Shown: positions 5,735 through 11,860 of the stretch, one piece after another
Numbering within the stretch: position 1 is the stretch's first letter
How the letters are laid out: every line of letters starts with the position of its first letter
Origin: Rhodospirillaceae bacterium
Lineage (GTDB): Bacteria > Pseudomonadota > Alphaproteobacteria > UBA828
NCBI GenBank assembly: GCA_028819955.1
Contig: JAPPKP010000173.1
Location: forward strand, 1 to 11,860
Reading direction: 5' to 3'
Length of the DNA: 11,860 bases
Notes under the pieces: generated by a model
The model's input: the letters and a program-made list of their open reading frames with translations, nothing else
Databases searched by the model: none
What the model was told of the DNA's origin: nothing
Translations under genes and position numbers: made by a program

Positions 5735-8134
5735 ATGAGCGCGCTCGGCACGGCACTGGAGCGTGTCGAGGATGCGGCGCTGCTCATGGGCCGCGGCCGC
5801 TACATCGACGACATGCCGGTGGCGCCCGGCACGGGCCACGCCGCCATCCTGCGCTCGCCCCACGCCCATGCCCGCCTCACCGCCATCGACACGGATGCGG
5901 CAGAGGCTTTGCCGGGCGTCCATGCCGTGGTCACCGGCGAGGACGCGCGCGCCTGGTCCACGCCCTTCATCGTCAGCGTGCGCCAGCCCATGGAGCATTG
6001 GTGCATCGCCACCGACCGGGTCCGCTACGCCGGCGAGCCGGTCGCCATCGTCGTGGCAGAGGATCGCTATCGGGCAGAGGACGCGCTGGCTCTGATCGAC
6101 GTGCGCTATGAGCCGCTGGACGCCATCGTCGATCCCGAAGCAGCGCTCGGCGCGGATGCGCCCGTGCTGCACGAGGCGGTGGGCAGCAACCTGATCAGCG
6201 AGCGCACGTTCCGCTACGGCGAGCCGGAGGCGGCGTTCGCGGCGGCGGCGCACACAATTGCGACCACGGTGCGCTATCCACGCAACTCCTGCACCCCCAT
6301 CGAGTGCCTGGGCCTGATCGCCGCCTACGACCCGGGCGAAGACGCCTACGACGTGCTGTCACACTTTCAGGGCCCGCTCACGCTGCATCCGGTCATGGCG
6401 CGGGCACTCAAGGTACCGGGGCCGAGGCTCCGGCTGCGCTCGGTGCCGGATTCGGGCGGAAGCTTCGGCGTCAAGCAGGCGGTCTTCCCGCTCATCGTCG
6501 CGATGGCGCTCGCGGCGCGGAAGGCCGCGCGCCCGGTCAAGTGGATCGAGGACCGGCTGGAGCACCTGCTGGCGGCGACATCGGCGACCAACCGGATGAC
6601 GCGGATCGAAGCGGCGGTGGAGGCCGACGGCAGGGTCACGGCGCTCCGTCTCGACCAACTGGAAGACTGCGGCGCCTACCTGCGCGCGCCCGAGCCCGCG
6701 ACTCTCTACCGCAACCACGGCAACCTCACGGGCCCCTATCGCATCCCCCATCTCGCGGTGACCAATCGCGTGGTCGTCACCAACAAGACGCCCACGGGGC
6801 TCAACCGGGGCTTTGGGGGGCCGCAGCTCTACTATGCGCTGGAGCGGCTGATGCAGCGGGTGGCCGTATCCCTCGACCTCGACCCGCTGGCGGTCATCAG
6901 GCGCAATCTGGTGCCGGGCGACGCCATGCCCTATCGCGCTGCCGCCGGGGCGGTGCTCGATTCCGGGGACTTTCCCGCTACGGTCGATTACGGCGCGGCG
7001 GAAGGCGCGCTCGATGCACTCCGCGCCAAGCGCGACGCGGCGCGGGCGGAGGGGCGGCTCTACGGCATCGGATTCGCCGCGGCGGTGGAGTCCAGCATCT
7101 CCAACATGGGCTACATCACCACCGTGCTCAGCGCCGAAGAGCGCCGCAGGGCGGGACCCAAGGACGGCGCCGTCTCCCACGCCACGGTGGCGGTGGACCC
7201 GCTCGGCGCCGTCACCGTCACCGCCGATTCGATCCCGCAAGGTCAGGGCCACCGCACAGTGCTCTCCCAAGTGGTGGGCGACGCGCTGGGCCTTGCGCCA
7301 GGGCAGATCACGGTCGCGCTGGAGCACGACACCCAGCGGGACCCATGGTCCATCGCCGCCGGCAACTACTCGAGCCGCTTCTCGGGCGCGGTCGCAGGCG
7401 CCGCACACCTCGCGGCGGTGCGGGTGCGCGAGCGCTTAGCGCGGATCGCGAGCCAGCAGCTCAACACCCCGCCTGAGGACGTGCGCTTCGAGCAGGGGCG
7501 TATCTTCGCCGCCGGCAACCCCGGTAACGACCTCGACTTCCGTCGGGTGGCGTCGCTCGTCCACTGGTCGCCGGGCAGCCTGCCGGAGGGCGTACCGCCG
7601 GCGCTGCGCGAGACCGCGCGCTGGACCCCGCCCCAGCTCACCCCGCCGGACGACGACGACCGGATCAACAACTCGGCGGCCTACAGCTTCATCTTCGATT
7701 TCTGCGGGGTGGAGGTGGACCGCGCGACCGGCACCGTCGCCATCGACCGTTACGTCACCACCCACGATACCGGCCGGCGCCTCAACCCGGCGCTGGTGGA
7801 CGGGCAGATACGCGGCGCCTTCGCCCACGCCGTGGGCGCCGCGTTCTACGAGGAGCTAGCGTACTCAGAGGACGGCAGCTTCCTCTCCGGCACCCTCGCC
7901 GACTACCTGGTGCCGACCGCCTGCGAGGTGCCCGATCCGCTCATACTGCACCGCGACATTCCGACCCCGGCGACGCCATTGGGGGCGAAGGGCGTGGGCG
8001 AAGGCAACTGCATGACCACGCCCGTCTGCCTCGCCAACGCCGTAGCGGACGCGCTGGGGGCGGAAAGCCTCGACCTGCCGCTCATGCCCGCCCGCATCGG
8101 CGAACTGATTCACGGGCCGGAGGCGCCGCCGTAA
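5735..8134 (+). CDS. Molybdopterin-binding large subunit of a xanthine dehydrogenase/CO dehydrogenase-family hydroxylase
   Basis: The 799-aa protein has normal length for stand-alone molybdenum subunits (CoxL type). An aldehyde oxidase a/b-hammerhead domain covers about residues 10-130 (GRGRYIDDM, LRSPHAHARL, YAGEPVAIVVAED). Two molybdopterin-binding lobes follow, with GGSFGVKQ (241-248), NRGFGGPQ (357-364), the cofactor motif QGQGH (502-506) and the catalytic glutamate E756 in GVGEGN. NRGFGGPQ resembles the FRGFGGPQ loop of xanthine dehydrogenases rather than the AYRCSFR loop of true CO dehydrogenase. At the site of the substrate-binding Glu802 of bovine xanthine oxidase there is Q248, so xanthine itself is unlikely. 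Such enzymes hydroxylate aldehydes, N-heterocycles or aromatic compounds in the cytoplasm or periplasm; no signal peptide is visible. The FAD and iron-sulfur subunits are encoded downstream, separated by the hicBA insertion. The ribosome binding site is weak. Confidence 0.93.
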   Translation: MSALGTALERVEDAALLMGRGRYIDDMPVAPGTGHAAILRSPHAHARLTAIDTDAAEALPGVHAVVTGEDARAWSTPFIVSVRQPMEHWCIATDRVRYAGEPVAIVVAEDRYRAEDALALIDVRYEPLDAIVDPEAALGADAPVLHEAVGSNLISERTFRYGEPEAAFAAAAHTIATTVRYPRNSCTPIECLGLIAAYDPGEDAYDVLSHFQGPLTLHPVMARALKVPGPRLRLRSVPDSGGSFGVKQAVFPLIVAMALAARKAARPVKWIEDRLEHLLAATSATNRMTRIEAAVEADGRVTALRLDQLEDCGAYLRAPEPATLYRNHGNLTGPYRIPHLAVTNRVVVTNKTPTGLNRGFGGPQLYYALERLMQRVAVSLDLDPLAVIRRNLVPGDAMPYRAAAGAVLDSGDFPATVDYGAAEGALDALRAKRDAARAEGRLYGIGFAAAVESSISNMGYITTVLSAEERRRAGPKDGAVSHATVAVDPLGAVTVTADSIPQGQGHRTVLSQVVGDALGLAPGQITVALEHDTQRDPWSIAAGNYSSRFSGAVAGAAHLAAVRVRERLARIASQQLNTPPEDVRFEQGRIFAAGNPGNDLDFRRVASLVHWSPGSLPEGVPPALRETARWTPPQLTPPDDDDRINNSAAYSFIFDFCGVEVDRATGTVAIDRYVTTHDTGRRLNPALVDGQIRGAFAHAVGAAFYEELAYSEDGSFLSGTLADYLVPTACEVPDPLILHRDIPTPATPLGAKGVGEGNCMTTPVCLANAVADALGAESLDLPLMPARIGELIHGPEAPP

Positions 8135-8161
8135 GCGACGGTTGCGACTGGAAGTTGCGGA

Positions 8162-8368
8162 CTACAGCTCGGATTCTTCGATGTCAGCGAGCTTCATCAG
8201 ATGCCGCTGCAAGCCGCGCCTCAGCATTTGGGAGCCGTGAACCGGCACCGAAATGCGGACGTCCGACCCGGCCTTGGCGTAAATGCGATGGCTCCCGCGG
8301 GTGCGCATCAACTTCCACCCGCGTAACTCCAGCACACGACAAAATCGCTTCCCGCTGACGGATTTCAC
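8162..8368 (-). CDS. hicA: HicA mRNA-interferase toxin
   Basis: The 68-aa product has the HicA double-stranded-RNA-binding-like fold signature: [15 protein letters not shown], then [13 protein letters not shown] with the catalytic H27 (GSHRIY), and a central strand ISVPVHG. HicA toxins cleave mRNAs and arrest translation until bound by HicB. The start is GTG at 8368, which overlaps the hicB stop in a GTGA, so the toxin is translationally coupled to its antitoxin. The gene is antisense to the operon and ends 27 nt after the stop codon of the molybdenum subunit gene. All key residues are present, so it is probably functional. Confidence 0.92.
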   Translation of the reverse strand: MKSVSGKRFCRVLELRGWKLMRTRGSHRIYAKAGSDVRISVPVHGSQMLRRGLQRHLMKLADIEESEL

Positions 8369-8568
8369 ACGGCGATCTCGACGATCCTGTCGCTACCGGA
8401 GGTAGGAATATCGCGGACATCCACGGAGAGGCAGCCTTCCACCGCCTCATAGAGATTGCTCAGAAGCTCCTCGAACGTGTCCCCCTGCGTAACGCATCCA
8501 GGGATCGCGGGCACCTCGGCCCAATATCCCCCCTCTTCCGCTTCGTGCACGATCACCTTTAGCTTCAT
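8365..8568 (-). CDS. hicB: HicB-like antitoxin, short form
   Basis: The 67-aa product starts [20 protein letters not shown] and continues [25 protein letters not shown], the degenerate RNase H-like fold of HicB antitoxins. It binds HicA and blocks the active site. It ends soon after the fold, so it lacks the C-terminal helix-turn-helix or ribbon-helix-helix domain of longer HicB proteins; how the module represses its own promoter is therefore unclear. The ATG at 8568 has GAGGAG 8-9 nt upstream. The frame is open upstream to 9453 as a shadow of the FAD-subunit gene, which is not part of this protein. Antitoxin first, toxin second is the hicBA order. Confidence 0.9.
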   Translation of the reverse strand: MKLKVIVHEAEEGGYWAEVPAIPGCVTQGDTFEELLSNLYEAVEGCLSVDVRDIPTSGSDRIVEIAV

Positions 8569-8658
8569 GGCTCGCTCCTCGCGGAAACTGCTCTGCCAGC
8601 GGGCTCGATGGACCGCGCCATGATACCAACGCGCCCCTGATCCGGGTATAGGGACGCC
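8569..8658. promoter_or_regulatory. Divergent intergenic region between hicB and the FAD-subunit gene
   Basis: This 90-nt gap must hold the hicBA promoter and, unless transcription crosses hicBA antisense, a new promoter for the downstream catabolic genes. It contains an inverted repeat ATACC (8623-8627) / GGTAT (8645-8649) with 17-nt spacing. The minus strand has a -10-like TATCAT at 8625-8620, but no good -35 partner was found on either strand. The region is assigned by position; the exact promoter elements are not resolved. Confidence 0.35.
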
Positions 8659-9486
8659 ATGAAGCCTGCGCCCTTCGACTATCTGCGGCCCGACGACGAG
8701 GAGGAGGCTCTGGAGGCCCTCGCCGAAGCCGGAGACGACGCGCGGCTGCTCGCCGGCGGCCAGACCCTGATGCCGATGCTGAACATGCGGCTGGTGGAGC
8801 CGGCGGTGCTCATCGATATTTCCCGGCTGCCGGGACACGCCGGGATCAGCGACGATGGGGAGGTTATCGAGGTCGGCGCGGCAGCGACCCAGGCCGAGCT
8901 GGAGACCTGGCCCGCGCTCGACCGGCGCTTGCCGCTGTTGGCCCAGGCTCTGCCGCTGCTCGGCCACATGCAGACCCGGAGCCGGGGCACGGTGTGCGGC
9001 TCCATCGCGTTTGCCGACCCGAGCGCGGAGCTGCCGCTCTGCCTCGCGACGCTCGGAGGCGACGTCGTGCTGCGCTCGCGCGTGGGAACGCGGACGCTGC
9101 CCGCCGCCGAGTTCCAGACCGGGATGCTGTCCACCGCGTGCCGCGAGGACGAGATGGTGGCGGCGGTGCGCTTCCCTGCCGCCGAGCCGGGCGCGGGCTA
9201 CGCCTTCACCGAGTTCGCGCGCCGGCACGGGGACTTCGCCATCGCCGCCATTGCCGCCGTCGCGCGAGCGAACGGCATCAGGATCGGCGTCGGCGGTGTC
9301 GCCGAGCAGCCGGTCGTCGAGGATTGGCCGCTTCTCGCGGGCAGCGCCCTCGACGACGCGCTCAACGCGCTCGCCTGGTCGCTGGACGCCGCCGACGATG
9401 TCCACGCAAGCGCCCGCTACCGGCGCGAGCTGGTGCGCCGCCTGGGCAAGCAAGCGGTCCTCGCGGCGCAGGAGGCCCGGTCGTGA
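8659..9486 (+). CDS. FAD-binding medium subunit of the molybdenum hydroxylase
   Basis: The 275-aa protein is typical for CoxM-type FAD subunits. FAD-contact motifs are visible: [13 protein letters not shown] (32-44), then [21 protein letters not shown] starting at residue 106, and [13 protein letters not shown] (188-200). The subunit passes electrons from the iron-sulfur clusters to an external acceptor. It lacks the cysteine-rich insertion that binds a [4Fe-4S] cluster in 4-hydroxybenzoyl-CoA reductase HcrB; only three scattered cysteines are present. This argues against a classical reductive dehydroxylase. The start at 8659 has a modest GGGA site. The gene is followed by the [2Fe-2S] subunit with a GTGA overlap. 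It is separated from the large-subunit gene by the antisense hicBA module. Confidence 0.92.
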   Translation: MKPAPFDYLRPDDEEEALEALAEAGDDARLLAGGQTLMPMLNMRLVEPAVLIDISRLPGHAGISDDGEVIEVGAAATQAELETWPALDRRLPLLAQALPLLGHMQTRSRGTVCGSIAFADPSAELPLCLATLGGDVVLRSRVGTRTLPAAEFQTGMLSTACREDEMVAAVRFPAAEPGAGYAFTEFARRHGDFAIAAIAAVARANGIRIGVGGVAEQPVVEDWPLLAGSALDDALNALAWSLDAADDVHASARYRRELVRRLGKQAVLAAQEARS

Positions 9487-9986
9487 AGCGGCTCGGCGCA
9501 GGGAGCCGCAATCGCGTGACGATCACCCTGAACGGTCGGGAAGCAAGCGGCTGGGCCGAGCCGCGCATGTTGCTGAGCGATTTCCTGCGCCACGAGCTCG
9601 GCGCCACCGGCACCCATGTGGGCTGCGAGCATGGGGTCTGCGGAGCCTGCACCGTGCGCCTCGACGGCGCCCCGGCGCGCGCCTGCCTGACGCTCGCGGT
9701 GCAGGCAGAGGGCCGGCGCGTGGACACGGTTGAGGGGTTGGCACCGGAGGGCGAGCTGAACGACCTGCAGAAGGCGTTCCGCCGCCACCACGCATTACAG
9801 TGCGGCTTCTGCACCCCCGGTATCCTGATGTCCCTCGACGTCTGGCTCGAAGACCGGCCCGCACCGGACGAAGGCGAGGTCCGCGCGCTGCTCAGCGGCC
9901 ACCTCTGCCGTTGCACCGGCTATACGGGGATCGTCGCGGCGGCCCTGGACGCCGCGGAGGCGCGACGGCGCGAGGACGACCCATGA
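9483..9986 (+). CDS. 2x[2Fe-2S] small subunit of the molybdenum hydroxylase
   Basis: From GTG at 9483, which overlaps the previous stop as GTGA, the product is 167 aa, the usual CoxS size. The N-terminal plant-type ferredoxin domain has C48, C53, C56 and C68 ([16 protein letters not shown] to ARAC). The C-terminal four-helix domain has C107, C110, C142 and C144 (CGFCTPG and CRCTGYTGI). All eight cluster ligands are present, so both clusters should form. It relays electrons from the molybdenum site to FAD. The start is chosen by overlap; a later in-frame GTG at codon 12 (VTITLNG, about 9516) would still leave the domain intact. The stop overlaps the CoA ligase start in an ATGA. Confidence 0.93.
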   Translation: MKRLGAGSRNRVTITLNGREASGWAEPRMLLSDFLRHELGATGTHVGCEHGVCGACTVRLDGAPARACLTLAVQAEGRRVDTVEGLAPEGELNDLQKAFRRHHALQCGFCTPGILMSLDVWLEDRPAPDEGEVRALLSGHLCRCTGYTGIVAAALDAAEARRREDDP

Positions 9987-11527
9987 CCGACCTGGGCCGA
10001 ACGCTGATCGCTGCGGCGGAGCGGAATCCGCGTGCGCCCGCCGTCGTCGATGGCGAGACGCGCTTCGATTATGAGGCCTGGCTCGATACGGCCGCGCGCC
10101 TTTGCGGCGGCCTCGGCAGCCTCGGGCTCGGGCGGGGCGACCGCCTCGCCGTCATCATGCAGAACCGCTGGCAGATGGCGGCGCTGCACTGGGCCTGTCA
10201 GCTTGCGAGCATCGTCGTGGTGCCGCTCAACTGGCGGAGCACCGCCGGCGAGCTGGATTACTTCCTCGCGGATTCGGGCGCGGCGGCCCTGGCCTTCGAC
10301 GAGAGCGCCGTGGCTGCGGTCGCAGGCTCCGCCTGCGCTGCCCGCATGGGTCGTGTCGCGGCCGGTGACGCGCCGGGCGGCACAATCGATTTCGGCGACC
10401 TGCTGGCGGCTCCGGCGGAGGCCACGCCGCGCGCGGGCGAGGACGATCTCTCGCTCATGCTCTACACCTCCGGCACCACCGGGCGTGGCAAGGGTGTGCC
10501 GCGCACGCATCGCGCCGAGCGTGCTGCCGCGCTCGCCCACATCGCGCAGAACTGCTACCGCGCGGGCGAGCGCACCCTGGGCGTGATGCCGCTCTACCAC
10601 ACCATGGGCGTGCGCTCGCTGCTCGCGATGGCGCCGGTGGGCGGCGCCTTCGTGTGCCAGCAGCGCTTCGACGCGGCCGGCGCGCTCCGGCTGATCGAGG
10701 CCGAGCGACTCACCGCCCTCTACCTGGTGCCGACGCTCTATTACGACCTGCTGGAGAGCCCGGGGTTTGCCGGCACCGATGTCTCTTCGGTGCGCAAACT
10801 GGGCTTCGCCGGGGCGCCCATGGCCGAAGGGCTGCTGCGCCGGGTCTCCGATGCCTTCCGGCCCGAGCTCTTCGTCAACCACTACGGCTCGTCGGAGATC
10901 TACACCTTCACCATCGAGCAGGACGCGGCGGGCAAGCCGGGCTCGGCGGGCAAGGCCGGCATCAACCAGCGCATCCGCGTGGTGGAGATCGGCGCGGGCG
11001 ATCCCGACCGAATCGTCGCCGCAAGCGTCGAGGGCGAGGTGATCGCGAGCCTGGAGAGCGAGGAGGCCTTCGCGGGCTACTGGCAGCGGCCGGACGCGGA
11101 CGCCAGGGCACTGAGGCTAGGCTGGTATTTCACCGGCGATGTCGGCTATTGCGACGGCGACGGCGATCTCTTCGTGACGGGGCGGGTCGACGACATGATC
11201 ATCACCGGCGGCGAGAACGTGCTGCCCGCCGAGATCGAGAGCGTGCTCTCGGTTCACCCGGCGGTGTCGGAGGCGGCGGTCGCGGGGCTCGCGGACGAGC
11301 GCTGGGGGCAGAGGGTGGCGGCCTTCGTTGTACGGAGCGGCCCGGTGGACGCCGAGACGCTGGACGCGCATTGCCGCGCGTCGGCGCTGGCCGACTTCAA
11401 GCGGCCGCGCGCCTATGTCTTCGTCCGCGCCATCCCGAAGTCCCCGGTGGGCAAGGTGCTGCGCCGCAAGCTGATCGCGGGCGAGTACGAGAAGGACGAA
11501 GCGTGCTGGGGCGGGAGAAGCGCGTGA
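9983..11527 (+). CDS. AMP-dependent acyl/aryl-CoA ligase (class I adenylate-forming enzyme)
   Basis: The 514-aa protein has the full set of adenylate-forming motifs: the phosphate-binding loop YTSGTTGRGKG (161-171), YGSSE (301-305), GWYFTGD (380-386), GRVDDMIITGGENV (400-413) and the catalytic lysine K491 in PKSPVGK. It forms an acyl-AMP from a carboxylic acid and ATP, then the CoA thioester. H206 in PLYHTMG and the lysine numbering resemble 4-chlorobenzoate:CoA ligase (H207, K492), so an aromatic or cyclic acid is a reasonable guess; the substrate pocket was not modelled. The ATG at 9983 overlaps the previous stop (ATGA), and the stop overlaps the next GTG (GTGA). These overlaps tie the ligase to the hydroxylase and the hydratase in one translational unit. 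Confidence 0.93.
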   Translation: MTDLGRTLIAAAERNPRAPAVVDGETRFDYEAWLDTAARLCGGLGSLGLGRGDRLAVIMQNRWQMAALHWACQLASIVVVPLNWRSTAGELDYFLADSGAAALAFDESAVAAVAGSACAARMGRVAAGDAPGGTIDFGDLLAAPAEATPRAGEDDLSLMLYTSGTTGRGKGVPRTHRAERAAALAHIAQNCYRAGERTLGVMPLYHTMGVRSLLAMAPVGGAFVCQQRFDAAGALRLIEAERLTALYLVPTLYYDLLESPGFAGTDVSSVRKLGFAGAPMAEGLLRRVSDAFRPELFVNHYGSSEIYTFTIEQDAAGKPGSAGKAGINQRIRVVEIGAGDPDRIVAASVEGEVIASLESEEAFAGYWQRPDADARALRLGWYFTGDVGYCDGDGDLFVTGRVDDMIITGGENVLPAEIESVLSVHPAVSEAAVAGLADERWGQRVAAFVVRSGPVDAETLDAHCRASALADFKRPRAYVFVRAIPKSPVGKVLRRKLIAGEYEKDEACWGGRSA

Positions 11528-11860
11528 CCACAACAGAGTCCTTCACCCATCTCGACGGTTTCCGGGTAGAGCTCGATCACGCGGCGGCCCGCGCCGACAT
11601 CGTGCTCGACCGGCCGCCGCTCAACGTCGTGAGCATGCCGCAGCGGGACCAGCTTGCCGCCGTCTTCGCAGCGCTCGACGCCGACGAGGCCGTGCGCGTG
11701 ATCGTGCTCCGGGCGGAGGGCAAGCATTTTTCGAGCGGCGGCGACATCCCCGGCTTCATGACGCGCGCGCCGGAGCAGCTCGCGGTGCTGGCGCGCAACG
11801 TGGCAGCGCCCGAGCGCTGCCGCCAGCCGGTGATCGCGGCGATCCACGGCTACTGCTTCG
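11524..11860 (+). CDS. Enoyl-CoA hydratase/isomerase family protein, N-terminal part (cut by window edge)
   Basis: From GTG at 11524, overlapping the ligase stop, 112 codons are readable. The crotonase pattern is clear: VELDHAAARADIVLDRPPLN (15-34), then VRVIVLRAEGKHFSSGGDI (57-75), the first oxyanion-hole strand, then QPVIAAIHGYCF, just before the second oxyanion-hole glycine, which lies outside. Catalytic glutamates are not visible yet, so hydratase, isomerase, hydrolase or ring-opening activity cannot be told apart. It acts on a CoA thioester, very likely one derived from the product of the preceding ligase. Similar proteins are sometimes annotated as cyclohexa-1,5-dienecarbonyl-CoA hydratases; that is a hint from memory, not proof. 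Confidence 0.9.
   Translation, partial: MTTTESFTHLDGFRVELDHAAARADIVLDRPPLNVVSMPQRDQLAAVFAALDADEAVRVIVLRAEGKHFSSGGDIPGFMTRAPEQLAVLARNVAAPERCRQPVIAAIHGYCF

Noticed and set aside
8569..9453. A long minus-strand open frame continuous with hicB and running through the FAD-subunit gene.
   Set aside because: The HicB homology begins at 8568 with a proper ribosome binding site; everything upstream is the antisense shadow of the FAD-subunit gene.
5735..9986. True aerobic CO dehydrogenase (coxL/coxM/coxS) or 4-hydroxybenzoyl-CoA reductase.
   Set aside because: The large subunit lacks the AYRCSFR loop, the FAD subunit lacks the cysteine-rich [4Fe-4S] insertion, and no CoxD/CoxE-type maturation genes are seen in the window.

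Overview
The window is GC-rich, tightly packed bacterial DNA with strong G/C preference at third codon positions. The gene content (DMT permease, molybdenum hydroxylase, CoA ligase, several toxin-antitoxin genes) suggests a metabolically versatile proteobacterium, most likely an alphaproteobacterium. No taxonomic marker is present, so this is an inference. No rRNA, tRNA, CRISPR array or intact transposase was seen.

Left part, mostly minus strand (1-3791). A D-2-hydroxyacid dehydrogenase is cut by the window edge and lies downstream of an EamA/DMT-type permease. A single plus-strand FitA-like antitoxin (1542-1775) has no toxin beside it. It converges, with 8 nt between stop codons, on an iron-dependent alcohol dehydrogenase (1784-2929). 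Upstream of the dehydrogenase, on the same strand, is a TacA/TacT-type module: a DUF1778 ribbon-helix-helix antitoxin and a GNAT acetyltransferase toxin, with a candidate promoter and operator in front.

Middle (3792-4464). About 670 nt have no convincing gene but hold several strong inverted repeats. This is the least explained part of the window.

Right part, plus strand (4465-11860). This is a catabolic gene cluster: a dienelactone hydrolase fused to an NTF2/SnoaL-like domain; a three-subunit molybdenum hydroxylase of the xanthine dehydrogenase/CO dehydrogenase superfamily (large Mo subunit, FAD subunit, 2x[2Fe-2S] subunit); an acyl/aryl-CoA ligase; and the start of an enoyl-CoA hydratase/isomerase. 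The last four genes overlap by 4 nt each (GTGA, ATGA, GTGA), so they look translationally coupled. A likely reading is uptake and hydroxylation of an aromatic or heterocyclic compound, CoA activation, hydration of a CoA-bound ring or enoyl product, and lactone or ester hydrolysis by the fusion protein. The substrate cannot be named from sequence.

The most striking layout feature is a complete hicBA toxin-antitoxin module (8162-8568), transcribed against the operon and sitting exactly between the large-subunit gene and the FAD-subunit gene. With TacAT and the lone FitA-like antitoxin, that makes three unrelated toxin-antitoxin loci within about 7 kb. This points to repeated insertion around the catabolic genes.
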